A stretch of DNA of 64,000 nt, from positions 71,627,900 through 71,691,899 of the forward strand of contig NC_134116.1 of NCBI RefSeq assembly GCF_040939455.1, read 5' to 3'. The translations under genes and the position numbers were made by a program. The DNA is from Microcebus murinus (Eukaryota > Chordata > Mammalia > Primates > Cheirogaleidae). The notes below the pieces were generated by a model. The model was not told where the DNA came from. It ran no database searches and was given only the letters and a program-made list of their open reading frames with translations. Positions 36,935-48,965 of the stretch are shown in pieces. Positions within the stretch are counted from its first letter, which is position 1, and each line of letters opens with the position of its first letter.

Positions 36935-37105
36935 AAGAGAGGATTTGAAATGTTCCCCCACAAAGAAATGATAAATGTTTGAGGTGCTAAATATCCTAAA
37001 TACCCTGATTTGATCATTACACATTGTATGCATATATCAGAATATCACACATATCCCATAAATACGTATAATTATTATATATCAATAAAAATGTATATAT
37101 ATATT
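36935..37105 (+). mobile_element. LINE-1 3' end, right of nested insertion
   Basis: Resumes with 'aactagaagagaggatttga' and 'aagaaatgataaatgtttga' and ends in an AT-rich tail, completing the element from 35,705. Confidence 0.9.
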
Positions 37106-38384
37106 GAATACATTCCAATTATGCCATATAAATTGTGGGTTCATAACCTAAACTATGTAATAATTGAATCTGGTAAAATAAAGTACTTTTTTAAAGGATA
37201 TAAACATAATTTGATCATTTAATCCTTTGACTTGGGGCTTTTTGCCTATCACAGGAATGATGAAAACACTAAAAATTAATCTTTGGAAAAAAATGATTGA
37301 AACAAATATAACTTTTCAGTTCTCTATGCTGAATACATGCTTTTTCCATACATAAGCAATGTTTAATGATAACAATAGCCATCAGCATAATAAATCATAG
37401 GTTAGAACAAACTAAGAAGTCACACACTAAATAATGATTTGCTGATATCCCTTGGACTTTAGTTAGTTCGTTCATATTTGGAAGAGCATCTGATTTCAAA
37501 CTCAGGCTACCAATCTCAGAGGTGAATACAATCTAAATAGTGAACAACACAGGAATAAAGGATTTGCTGTTCTCCTGATGGTAAGTTTCAGGATATTATG
37601 TAGAAATCAGGTTAGAAGCTCTGTTTGTTTTTTTTAACAAAGCTATCTTGCAACAATTTGTAAAAAAATGTTTTAGGATATAATTAAATCTCTGGAATTT
37701 AAAATCTGGCTATTTCATAATTGCTAAGAACTATGCCATGCTAACACAACATGAATTTTTCAAATTGCTGATTTATTATTCTGGAATAAACTGCAACTTG
37801 GTAATTAGTTTCCCTGAGTAAATCTGTTCCTTAGGGTGTATGATAAGTCATTTTTAAAGTAGATTTCACCAATATATGCACATCTCATTTATCTTAGATT
37901 GAATATTTTCACTATGTTTTTAAAATGACTTAGATATAATTGAAATGAGGGTAACTTTATATATTAACAACTTCTTATAACCTTATAAAGTTTGCTCTTC
38001 TTATAATTTAAATTGCCTCTTTTAAACAATTATTTAAACTCGGTTTTCCATTTTATTTTCAACTCATACTATCCTTACCTAAAGTGTTACATTATACTAG
38101 TGAGATAGTTGGGAAAGCCATTTACTGGATTGTTGCAGCTAACATATTCTCTGGATGATCCACATAGTTAGGTCTTACTAGATACAGACTTTTTTAACTT
38201 TCTAATAAGCTCTAATATACTTTCATTTGCCCAAACTTCAACACACATAAGCTCTCTTTCAAAGATGATGAAATAACATTCTCTCACAACCCAAATCAGC
38301 ATGCATGCATTAAAATTGCTTTTACTGTTTTCTCTGAAGTACATATATATATGAAGAGATTGGAATTGTAAGATGTTTTTGTTC
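37106..38384. other. 1.3 kb unique AT-rich sequence, no gene
   Basis: No recognisable repeat or exon. Composition is AT-rich throughout. Confidence 0.5.
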
Positions 38385-38419
38385 AGTCTATGTCAAGTTT
38401 AAAACATAATTCTAAAACA

Positions 38420-40330
38420 GTTCGGAGGTTCCTTAGAAAATTAAAGATAGAATTACTATATCAAAATGTAACCAAAGAAGTGAAAGATCTCTACAATGAA
38501 AACTATAAAACACTGATGAAAGTAGTTGAAGAGGGCACAAAAAAATGGAAAGATATTCTATGTTTATGGATTGGAAGAATTAATATTGTTAAAATGTCCA
38601 TATTACACAAAGCAATCTACATATTCAATGTAATCCCCATCAAAACACCAATGATATTCTTCACAGAAATTAAAAAAAAATCCTAAAATTTATATGGAAC
38701 CACCTATGATAGTTATATGGAACCACCAAGATCAAGAATAGCCAAAACTATCCTAAGTAAAAAGAACAAAACTAGAGGAATCACATTACCAGACTTCAAA
38801 TTATACTATAGAGCTATAGTTACCAAAAATAGCATGGTACTGGCATAAAAAGAGACACATAGATCAATGGAACAGAATAGAGAACCCAGAAATAAATCCA
38901 CACATCTATAGTAAACTTACCTTCAACAAAGTTTCCAAGAACATACAATGGGGAAAAAGACAATCTCTTTAATAAGTGGTGCTTAGAAAACTGGATATCC
39001 ATATGCAGAAAATGAAACTAGACCCTTATTTCTCACTATATACAAAAATCAAATCAAAATGGATTAAAGTCTTAAATCTAAGACCTGAAACTACTAGAAG
39101 AAAACACTGGGGAAACACTTTAGGAAATTGATCTGGGCAAGGACTTCTTGAGTAATACTCTCAAAGCACAGGCAACCACAGCAAAATTGGACAAATGGGA
39201 TCTCATCTAGCTAAAAAGATTCTGCACAGAAAAGGAAACAATCAACAAAATGAAGACACAACAACAGAATGGTATAAAATGTTTGAAAACTACCCACCTA
39301 ACAAGGGGTTAATAATTAGAATATAAGAGGAGCTCCAACAACACAATAGAAAAAAATCAAACAATCCAATCAAAAATGGGCAAAAGATCAGAACTGTCAT
39401 TTTTGACATCATTAGTAATCAGAGAAAAGCAAATAAAAGCTATAATGAGATATCATCTCACACTGCCCCCCACCACTCCCCAGTTAAAATGGCTTTTATC
39501 AAATAGGCAGGCAATAACAAATGCTGGCAAGGACGTGGGAAAAGGGGAACTTTTGTACACTGTTGGAATGTAAATTAGTGCAACCACTATGGAGAACAGT
39601 ATGCGGCTTCTTTAAGAAACTAAAATTAGAACTATCATATGACCCAGCAATCCCACTGCTAAGTATATAAATATCCAAAAGAAAGGATAGAAGCATATTG
39701 AAAAGATATCTACACTCCCATCTTTACTGCAGTACTACTCATAATAGCCAAGATTTAGAATCAACCTAAGTATTCATCAGTGGATGAATGGATAAAGAAA
39801 TTATGGTACATATACATAATGGAATATTATATAGTCATAAAAAGAGTGAAATCCTGCCATTTGCAACAACATAGATGGAACTAGAGAATATTACGTCAAA
39901 TGAAATAAGCCAAGCACAGAAAGATAAATCTCGCATGTTGTCACTCATATGTGAGAGCTAAATATTAAAACAATTGATCTAATGGAGACAGAGTGTAGAA
40001 TGATGTTTACCAGAGGCTGAGAAGTGTAGGGGGGTAAGGAATAAAGTGTGGATGGTTAATAGATGCAAAAGTATAGTTAGAATGAATAATATTTGATAGC
40101 AAAACAAAGTGACTATAATCAATAGTAAGTTAGGATATACTTTAAAATAACTAGAGTGGAATTGAAATGTTCCTAACAAAAAGAAATGAAAAAATCCTAA
40201 GGGATGTACTCCAATTAGCCTGATTTGATTAATATCAATTGTATGCCTGTATCAAAACATCACATGTACCCTTTAAATATATGCAACTATTATGTACCCA
40301 TAATAATTAAAAATAAAAATATAAAAAAAG
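38420..40330 (+). mobile_element. LINE-1 3' half, sense, with A-rich tail
   Basis: A short out-of-order piece (38,420-38,465, normally found farther 3') is followed by ORF2 C-terminal sequence. The frame at 38,390-38,686 includes '[12 protein letters not shown]', '[18 protein letters not shown]' and 'IPIKTPM', conserved in the L1 ORF2 C-terminal segment. The copy continues through the 3'UTR to an A-rich end at about 40,300-40,330. Multiple stops; inactive. The misplaced first piece suggests a rearranged or second L1 fragment at the 5' junction. Confidence 0.9.
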
Positions 40331-40905
40331 AATTACCATGTCATCCAGCGATTCAACTTATTACTATATACCCCAGAGAATCAAAAGCAGAGACACAGAT
40401 ATTTGCATACCCGTGTTTATAGCAGAATGATTTACAATAGCCAAAATGTGAAAGCAACTCAAGTGTCCATCAACAGATGATGAATGGATAAACAAAATGT
40501 GGTATATGCATACAATGGAATATTATTTATTCAGCATTAAAAAGGAAGGAAATTTTGACACATGCTATATAGCATGGATGAACCTTGAGGATATTCTACT
40601 GAAATAAACCAGTCTCAAAAGACAAATACTGCATAATTCTACTCATATGAGGAAACTACAGTAGGCAAATTCATAGAGACAGAAAGTAAAATGGTGGTTT
40701 CCAGGGGCTGCGGAAAGGGGAGAATTGGGAATTAGTGTCCAATGGGAACAGTTTCAATTTAAGAAGACAAAAAAGTTCTGGAGATGGATAGTGGTAATGG
40801 TTGCACAATAAACAACATGAATGTACTTAATATCACTGAACAGTTAAAAATCATTAAAATTTTCTTATGCACATTTTACCACAATTTTAAGAAAATACTT
40901 TTGAA
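40331..40905 (+). mobile_element. LINE-1 3' end (L1MB/MC-like), sense
   Basis: Directly abuts the A-rich tail of the previous L1. 'cccgtgtttatagcagaatg', 'caaatactgcataattctac', 'tggtttccaggggctgcgga' and 'tggtaatggttgcacaataa' are typical of an L1MB-type 3'UTR, and the end 'cacattttaccacaatttta' is its terminus. Two L1 3' ends in tandem indicate independent insertions. Confidence 0.85.
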
Positions 40906-41974
40906 AAATAATCTAGATGTTTTAGTAAGATCTAGTGAAAAACAAACTCTAAAGTTTATAGTTTTAGCAAATTATCCTCCAGGAGCTTTTGTGGGATCTT
41001 GTGATGCAACCAGCAATGAGATGATTAATTATGGCAGAAACAGCTTTGGCAAAGCTAGTCCTTTGAACAAGATCTAGAGCAGAGTTTGGTAAACAGCTTT
41101 AGCTGAATCCAAAGTTCATGGTCTTTCAGCAAGGCTCAGTGTAGTAGGTATCTTCATGGCTAGATGGAAGACACCACAGGAATTAGATACAGGTGCTAAT
41201 TGAAGAGCTTCAGCAACTACCACCAGAGGACTCTGTCAGCCCTGGGTAAGGCAGACAGGGACTGATCCCATCTCCAGAGAGATGAAATGTCCTGTGAATA
41301 CTGAATACAGGTGAATACTGACATGGGAATTCAATTCAGATATTGAAACACATGTGGGGATGTGGCAATTTGGGAGGGATTGATCTCAGGAACAATGTTA
41401 TTGGTATTTGAAGCCCAAGGTAGAAGAATGTCTCCCCTTAGAATTGAGCATGGCCTTTTAAGTCCTTCCTAATTTGGGCAGACTGGCATGGGGCTGAATC
41501 TGCATGTGGATGTCAAGTGGGTTATTCCAGAGGACAGACTTTGGAGGTTGTGGATGGAAAATCTCAAGTTAGGTTCTGAGAGTTTAAAGGTCAACTGATT
41601 CCACATCTTCTACTCCATACTCTGGCTTATAGAGACATACATATAAGGTCCTCATCCCTGGAGTATTGACCTATTACACTTGTTGAGTATCTCTGGAGCT
41701 CTTCCCACCCCTCAGTCAGTTTGCATACCAGTGGCCTTCTAGCCTCCTCTGGTGATGCGTTGGGCTTTCACATCCCTAATCTAGTACTCCTGCAGGCTTT
41801 CCAATCCACTTCAGCTGCTTTCTAGAACTTTTTGGGAGGGCTTGGGCTTTAAAGCTGCCTTAGCCCTACTCTGTAGAAAGTACTTAATAAAACATTTGCT
41901 GAAATACATGGAAAACTTTCTCACCAAACAAAACAATTTCAACCCATTAAGTTGCTTGAGTTTTCAGAGTATCC
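40906..41974. other. Unique sequence, no gene
   Basis: No recognised repeat. Frames are under 100 codons and lack domains; one (40,784-41,077) starts inside the L1 3'UTR. Confidence 0.5.
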
Positions 41975-42095
41975 TGGTGTCAGAAAATTGGCCTGGAAAG
42001 GAATCAGGAGCTAGCTATGAACAAGCCCTATGATCTTAAGCAGGTATTTAATCTTTGTTGTTCTCCTTATAAAACACAATGATCTTTTTTTAAAA
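41975..42095 (+). repeat. Possible MIR fragment
   Basis: 'aatcaggagctagctatgaa', 'gccctatgatcttaagcagg' and 'tatttaatctttgttg' loosely follow the MIR core ('...ctgtgtgaccttgggcaag ttacttaacctc'). Confidence 0.4.
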
Positions 42096-42479
42096 GCTCT
42101 CAAAGGAGCACTCTAGTTCTAAAATGTTAGATTCTCAGGGCTCACAACTGCACCTGACCTCTGGAGTCTACCATTTTCCTGTAAACAACTGGTCCCTGGC
42201 AAGGGAATGAGACCCCAGAATTCTCTCCCAATCATCAACCTCCTCAGCTGTGTAGTGTCTTCTTCTGATCTTCTTATGTCTCCAGTCCCTCCAGATAAGG
42301 ACTGAAATAACCTGTTGGGTTTTTAGTAAATTATGGTTAAACAAATGAACTAACCCTATGATATAATCCAATGATTTGAAAACTGGTGCAAAATAAAGAA
42401 TATTTTTTATTTTTAAATGCCAAAGGGGATTTAATTCATGTGCATTGAAAAACAAAAATTCATCTTTTAAGGCAGAATT

Positions 42480-42860
42480 TTAAAATCGACTACTGGTCTC
42501 AAAGCTAATGAAAAGCAACAAACCATTTGGCTTTGTTGCTTTTTAGCTAAAATGACATGGACTAATTCTATTAATAATTAAGTTTTGGGGGAAAAAATCA
42601 CAAATGACAAATTATATGCCAGATTTCAGCTCCTATGATTCAAAACTATGTTGCTAAAAAGCAGGCTGCTGACAGATCTTTAATTACTAATATTAGTGCT
42701 ATGGGCATACAAGCCTATAATAAGTAATGCATAATGTGAATATGAAATACACAATTAATATAAAATGCATACTAGAATTTTAATTAATGCATGAACACTA
42801 CTATTGCATTAGCTTTCTTGAATAGGTTAAAACTGAAAGCTGTCCAAATAATAGATTTTT
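42480..42860. promoter_or_regulatory. Candidate conserved non-coding element
   Basis: Repeat-free stretch dense in homeodomain/POU-like cores ('taattacta', 'ttaattaatgcat', 'aatgcataatgtgaatatg'), with a 12-bp hairpin aaaagcaacaaa / tttgttgctttt at 42,511-42,522 and 42,532-42,543. These features are common in developmental enhancers but also arise in AT-rich DNA. The call is inference only. Confidence 0.3.
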
Positions 42861-43949
42861 ATGTTTCTTTTCTTTTTTTCCTCCATATATCTCGGGGCAA
42901 GAAATTTAATTTTGCCCTGTTCCAATGTCATCACTAGATTAATGACTGTCATGTCTAGGGCCTAGTTACAGAGAGCTCCTCAAATGCACAGCCACATGTC
43001 GCTCCTGAACAATGAACGGAATCCTTTTTCTCAGAGGATGTGATTACACTGGGATATCAAATAGAATATTTTATTCTCAGAAAATAAGGAAAGCTAAATT
43101 TGTTCTGATGACAGTTATGAAATGAGACTTAGAAATAAAAGTGCCTGTCCCTGCATGCCTAGCTTATACGGTTGTAGATACCATTTCAATTTAGAAACTT
43201 TATTGAGCACTCTGTGGGCAATATGATACTGACAAAGGCAAGGCCCCTTCCTCCAAGAATCTGTATCTAGCAAGTGATTGATGATCCCCTCAAGATCCAC
43301 TGATACATGCTTATACCACAAGCGAAATAAACATTTTTTATTGAAATGAGTTTTCAAACTAGCATTTCATCCTTTAAACATAAGGTAAAGTTCCCACAGA
43401 GAGACTTTTCTTTAATAAATATGACTGAAGACAGTCGCAGGACCTTCCCACCTGAACACAAGGTAAATGGATGCATTGTGAACAACAGGCCTAACTCCCC
43501 AGAGACATAGACTGTGACTGTGCATCTGCCCTTGCTTCATAAATTCTGCAGCTCCCAGCTGGATAAGGTGAGAATATGTAGCAAAGCTCTTGAAAGAAGA
43601 TGTTACTAACAGGAGCCAGGCATGTCTTAAAGATGAAATGAACACAAAATCCCAAACTTTATTGGCATACAAAAAAATGCATATGTAAAATTTTAAGGGA
43701 CTCTTTTTCATAACATTCCTCCATTATACAAATACCATGAATCTATTTAACTTGTAGGTTGGGAAAAAATAATTTTAAGTCCTCAAAGCAGGTAGGTTTC
43801 AAGGTTAAGTACGTTTAAAGCCCCTTTAAAATTCTTTATGTAATGATACTAATGTATGAATGATTGGTCAGAAAAACAAAGCCCACTACCAGATTTAGTT
43901 CAGAGAGCAGTAGACAAACAAGATAGTCTGGAAACTCCCTTTTATTTAA
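42861..43949. other. Unique sequence, small ancient-repeat trace, no gene
   Basis: A fragment at about 43,185-43,290 ('tattgagcactctgtgggca', 'ggccccttcctccaagaatc') resembles the ancient repeat listed at 11,925. The remainder shows no repeat, exon or RNA gene. Confidence 0.45.
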
Positions 43950-44115
43950 AAAGTTGTATGTGTCTGTTTTTTCCATTGTACTGCCTTATGTATCCTGGAG
44001 TCACCAGCACTTGGCTTATCAGAGGTGCCCAGAAAATTGCTTGTTGAAGGAATGAGTCTGTAAGTTAAGTGAGAGGGTGAGTAAGTGAGTGAATAAGTAA
44101 ATGAGTGAATGAAGA
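43950..44115 (+). repeat. L2-type 3' end with GTGA/GTAA-like tail
   Basis: 'gtcaccagcacttggcttat', 'cagaggtgcccagaaaattg' and 'cttgttgaaggaatgagt' are followed by an imperfect 'gagtgaataagtaaatgag' tail, the arrangement of an L2 terminus with its short tandem tail. Confidence 0.55.
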
Positions 44116-44574
44116 TGTAGCAGGAGGTACATTTAATACTAGAAGGCAGTGATCCTTGAACCTCAAATTGAAGATAAGTAAATGCTTCTTAAATCCTATT
44201 TGACATAACATTTGTGATGGGCCCCTTACGTCTCGCCAAGGGCATTCTCAAGTTCCTCACTTCAATCAAGACAATGGTATTGAAAGAGAAGCAGTCACCT
44301 TCTTTATTTTTAAGCAGTTCTCTTTCAATAAACTTTTAATTATCATGAAGGACCAAACCAGTGGTGCAGATAATCCCCAAATCTTTTTGGAATGCATTAG
44401 ATGATGGTATTTTGCAGTAGTTTGCCTTTCTAATTATGTTTTGATTAGGTTTATATTACAGTTATTGAGAATTCCTTTAGCAGAGAGGACAACAGGTCGG
44501 GCAATCCATAAACACTATGACTCATGCATTGAGGTTGGCTAGGACTGACCCATGCCTTAATCTAGGACCTCCTA

Positions 44575-44870
44575 TTTCTAATTCATTGTGCTAAGCACTT
44601 TGAGGTATACAAAGCCATAGCAGACTTTTAGGGCTCAAAATTTATTCAGTGGTTATCATCAAGAATCTGTTAGAAAGTAAGTACTTTTTCTAGGGGCTAG
44701 AGACACAAGGAGGAATGAGATATAGTCTTACACAATGAGAAATGAGATATAAGCTTGGAATTTCAGGAGCTCACTGCATAGCCAGCAAGATATCAATATA
44801 TGACCTTTAGCAACATAAGGCAGTATGTGCTAAATGATAAATAGGTGGAGAAGATTCATGAGGATTCCCT
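44575..44870 (+). repeat. Ancient mammalian repeat fragment
   Basis: 'ttgtgctaagcactttgagg', 'agagacacaaggaggaatga', 'caggagctcactgcatagcc' and 'gcagtatgtgctaaatgata' follow the same ancient consensus as 11,925 and 61,855, here nearly 300 bp long. Confidence 0.5.
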
Positions 44871-44874
44871 AGTG

Positions 44875-45175
44875 CTGTGATGCCCAATAGAAATATAATA
44901 TCAGTTCTATAAGCAAATTTAAATTGTCTAGTAGTCAATTTAAAAGGTAAAAAAATAGGTGAAATTGACTTTAATAATACATTTTTTAACCCAATATATT
45001 CAAAATATTATTTTAATATATATTCAATATAAAAATTATGAGATATTTTACATTCTTTAGACTAAATCTTCAAAATCTTATGTGCATATTACACTCTAAG
45101 CACATCTGACTGGTACATTTCAAAGGCTTAATCACCACTTGAAGCTGGAGGCTACCATTTTAGGAAGCATAGTTA
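44875..45175 (+). repeat. Interspersed repeat, possibly DNA transposon derived
   Basis: 'gctgtgatgcccaatagaaa', 'tataatatcagttctataag', 'aatttaaattgtctagtagt' and 'aggtgaaattgactttaata' match a common mammalian repeat that opens 'gctgtccaatagaaatataa'. I do not recall its formal name with confidence. Confidence 0.5.
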
Positions 45176-45179
45176 GAGC

Positions 45180-45343
45180 CTTGCTTCTCAAGCTATGTTC
45201 TAGGAACAGCTACATTGGCGGTATCTAGAAAAATGTTAGAAATGTAGAATCTTAGGCTCCATCTCAAATGTAATATATCAAAATCTGCATTTTAGCAAGA
45301 TACCCAGGTGATTCCCATGGTCATCAGGGTTTGAGAAGCACTG
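45180..45343 (+). mobile_element. MER20/MER5-type hAT-Charlie MITE
   Basis: Both ends show hAT-Charlie termini ('cttgcttctcaag' left and 'gtttgagaagcactg' right, an imperfect inverted pair). The middle holds 'tgttagaaatgtagaatctt', 'aatctgcattttagcaag' and 'acccaggtgattcc', as in MER20. It is non-autonomous and has no coding capacity. A clear 8-bp target duplication could not be read. Confidence 0.75.
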
Positions 45344-46249
45344 CTCTAGACAAGCAAAAGGTTTCATTGATGACCTAGAGTTAGAAATGTTGAAAGAATG
45401 CTTAAGGACCAGCAATGATTAGAATGTGTGAGAGTTAGAAGAACTTAAGGGTACATGGATAGTTGTTTATAAGGAATTGAATAAAACCACTTTCATCTGA
45501 ATGTCTGTTTCTCAGTATTCAAAATGAAATGAATCCTACACATCTTGCAGGACTAATGTTAGGAGCAGAGACAGTGTGAGCACAGAAACCTATATGAAAC
45601 CTGGCTCAGATGAAGACTTTAGTGCTGCAAGATTTTAATTACAAATGCCTGAAACTATGAGAAAATTGACTGAATACCAATACTTGCAGAATATCACTGC
45701 TGTCACATACCAGTGTTCTTCATGATTGGCAGGAGTCTCCAGTGAGAAGCAATGTAAAAGCAGGTTAACCCAAGGTAGGATGGGGTGAGTGAGTCCCACG
45801 GAGGTGAGTCCAGGGGCTAGGATTCATAGATCAGTGTCATAAGCCTACTGTGGTCACCTCTCATCAAAATATTCTGCAGGACTTTGGCCATTCAGTTCAA
45901 TGAGAAATTAACAGGACTGGAAATAACTGGTCCTTATGCTCATTTAACATCTGGCTCATTCACTAAGTTGGCATGTGGGTTAAAACACCTTATTCCAGCT
46001 GTCAAACTACGTCGGCCTGTCTGGGAATATTATCCAGCTGTAAGTAATGCACTACTGAGAATTGGAAACCCACTAATGTTTTTATTAGAAGATTAAATGT
46101 CAACTATCACCTAAAAGAGGCTATAGTTAGCCTATGGCCACCCTGGAGCTTTGCAAGAAGGCTGGGACTCAAAGTGGCTATGTGAAATAAGCCACTTAGC
46201 AGGAAAGGGAAATAACTCTGGGAAAATGGAAATACCCTGGTTAGGGAGT
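45344..46249. other. Unique sequence; weak exon-like stretch
   Basis: No repeat recognised. Around 45,880-46,039 an open frame lies between an AG acceptor and a GTAAGT donor (see findings). I do not call it a gene. Confidence 0.35.
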
Positions 46250-46380
46250 CTTAGAATCACAGAGTTCTAGTTTTAGCTCTTTTATATTAACTAGTTATGT
46301 TTCCTTAACTCAGAAGTTTAATCTCTTGTGAGCTCAGCTTCTGCACTGATAAAACAAGGAGCTTTAATATGTGAATCTTC
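46250..46380 (+). repeat. MIR SINE fragment, sense
   Basis: 'cagagttctagttttagctc', 'aactagttatgtttccttaa', 'ctcagcttctgcactgataa' follow the MIR head-to-core order with heavy divergence. Confidence 0.6.
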
Positions 46381-46389
46381 TCAGTCATT

Positions 46390-47290
46390 TATAGTTGTAT
46401 TTTTACTTGATTTCTAAAATTTTATTATATTTTTATAGAAAAATATATATAATATATAAATATATATACTATATAGTATATATAGTAGTAAAATATATAT
46501 ATTATATATGTATGTATATATATATATATATAGCACTAAATTTTAAGCATTCTTAAGTGTAAAGTTCAGTGGCACTAAGTACATTCACATTGTTGTGCAT
46601 TCATCACCACCTTTGTCTCTAGAATTTTTCATTGCCAAACTGATCAAACAATAACTCCCCATTCCTCTTATGCCCTGTCCCTGGCAAGCACCATGCTACT
46701 CTCTGTCTCTATAAATTTGCCTATTCTAGGTACCTCATGTAAGTGGAATAATGCAATATTTTTCTTTTATGCCTGGTTTATGTCATTTAGTATGTTTTCA
46801 AAGTTCATCCATGATGAGGCATGCAGCAGAATTTCTTTCCTTTTTAAAGCTAAGTAATATTCCATTATAGGTATACTACTTTTTAAAAATCTAATCATCT
46901 GTTGATAGACATTTGAATTGTTTCCATCTTTCAGCTATTGTGAATAATGTTGCTATGAACAGGGGTGCATAGGTACCTGTCTGTGTACCTGCTTTCACTT
47001 CTTTGAGGTTTATACCCAGAATCTGAATTGCTGGATCATATCATAATTCTATCTTTAATGTTGTGAGGAATTATCTTACTGTTTTCCATAGCGATTGCAC
47101 CATTTTAAATTTCCACAAGCAATGCACAAGGGTCCCAATTTCTCCATCTCTTTGCCAACACTTGTTATTTTGTCTTCTCTTCTTTTTTATAATAGCCATC
47201 CTAACAGGTGAGAAGTGGTATCTCATTGTGGTTTTGATTTGTATTTCCCTGAGGATTACTAATATTGAGCATGTTTTAGTCTTTATTCAA
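46390..47290 (-). mobile_element. Old LINE-1 (L1M), antisense 3' region
   Basis: The plus strand reads as the complement of an L1M 3'UTR and ORF2 C-terminus: 'ttcagtggcactaagtacat', 'tgttgtgcattcatcaccac', 'ttcaaagttcatccatgatg', 'ttgctggatcatatcataat', 'ttgtggttttgatttgtatt'. A TA-rich microsatellite (46,430-46,535) lies at its left (3') end. Confidence 0.85.
46430..46535. repeat. (TA)n / TATAG-rich low-complexity tract
   Basis: About 105 bp of almost only A and T with repeated 'atatatata' and palindromic 'tatatactatatagtatata' segments. Self-complementary, so it can extrude hairpins or cruciforms. Confidence 0.9.
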
Positions 47291-48754
47291 TTTTAAATGT
47301 TATCTTTAAGCAATAGGGATTGTTCCAAATTACCAAACCAGGCCAAGCCCACATATATCTTCAGACAGACAAGTTTCCTATTTCTCATGATTTTTGGTGT
47401 CTTACCCACCACTGTGGTAAAAGGCTTCATATCTCTATGTATTACCGTTTATTATGATGATCAGTACTGGTCACTGGCAGAATTCAAGGACTGTGGATAG
47501 ACTCAATTCGGGTATGGTGGCATGTGGTTTGGAGATATGAGTTGCTAAAATCCACTGCAGTGATGCCTGAACAGGGGAATGGATGCACTGGTCAATTTTC
47601 TGTGGCTTCTGGGGTTAATGGTGCCTTACCCTAAACATCAACAAGGGTCTTAAGGAAGCAGGCCAAGGTAGTGACTTAGCATGGCCAGAGACTGACTAAG
47701 GCCAAACTACAAAAACAGAAATGCAAGGACAAAATGCATTTATCAAAATGCAAGGACAGTGTAGATTCAAATATTGAGCCACCAAAAGAAAGGTCTAAGA
47801 TGGAGCTGTACAAAGACTAAGGGGATGCGGAAGCCCCTCCCAGAGGCTAAAGGAGAATAGGAAAATTATAGGCATATTTTTCTCCCAAATGAGTATGTCA
47901 TTCAGAGTTACTTTGGCAGGATAATCATCCTTGCTTGGCATAAAATTTTAACCCTTATGCAGGTAAGTTAATCAGGGTTCAAAGGTTTACCCCATTAACA
48001 GCATGTGTTTCTTTGTGCCCCATTTGGACTATGATAAATCTGTGGCTATCCCTGAATTTGTGAATTAGTAAAGCTGACTAACAGTGACAGTTTCTGTGAA
48101 GTAAGTCTACTAACTTCTACAGCTCATGCCATTTCCAAGTAGGAAAAGAAAACGTAAAACAACTGCAGCCATTTTCTTGCTACCATTAGGTCTATGAAAT
48201 TAGTTTTGAACAGCTTTCCTAACACATAGTTCACAGAGAAACTTTAGGATGGGAGAAGTGGATTAGAGAATACTAGGTGGAAAAAAATACTTCTGCTCAT
48301 CCCATTATTTTGATTTTTCACAAGAAGTTAGATGAATTGGTAGAAGCTAAAATTGGACAAGGGGCATAAGAAATATGATTCTATTTCTTATCAAAAATTC
48401 ACCTTTCTGTTATGTCAATTAGAAATAGATTCAGGTTAATAAGTTTCTCTTTGAAATGAAAATATTTCTCATAGCTTGGTTGAAATTTTTGTAAGATAGA
48501 AGTTTGGTCAGTGGCCCATCTCAGGGCACTCTGGACATTGTAGCATATCTGCTGTGTTGTACCAAAGGGTAGGCTCTGCAGTATTTTAAGGACTGTCAGC
48601 ATACTCTAAATCCTACCATCTCCTGTTAGGCAAAAAGCACATTCCAAAACTTGAAGATGAGAGGACATCAGGAGGATGTCATGATTTCAAATTTTCAGAT
48701 CTCAGCACTCACCTCTCTTAGGCAACATAGAATGAATAAAAAAGTAAGAAATGG
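47291..48754. other. 1.5 kb without a recognised feature
   Basis: Includes a local direct repeat of 'aaatgcaaggaca' near 47,720 and 47,745. The 47,500-48,200 part could be an unrecognised LTR or old repeat. No gene evident. Confidence 0.4.
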
Positions 48755-48965
48755 AGTCAAAAACATTCCAGGTTTGCATTCCAGCTCTGCCACTTCATAG
48801 CTGTGTAACCTTGGGCAAGTTACTCAGCCTTTCTTAGTTACTCAGCCCCCTTAGTTTCTCATTTTTAATTATTTGTATAATGATAGCTTGCTGTGCTGTT
48901 ACATGATAATGCATAAAGAGTGCCTAGTACATAGTAGATTCAATAAATGTTAGTAATCTTCCTTT
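48755..48965 (+). repeat. MIR SINE, sense, nearly full length
   Basis: 'ttccagctctgccacttcat', 'agctgtgtaaccttgggcaa', 'gttactcagcctttctt', 'agtgcctagtacatagtaga' and 'ttcaataaatgtta' give a full MIR from head to tail. A short internal duplication ('gttactcagcc' twice) is present. Confidence 0.9.

Noticed and set aside
44030..44115. GTGA/GTAA-like short repeats considered as a repeat array
   Set aside because: Units are imperfect, very short and attached to an L2-type end. There are no spacers, so it is not CRISPR-like.
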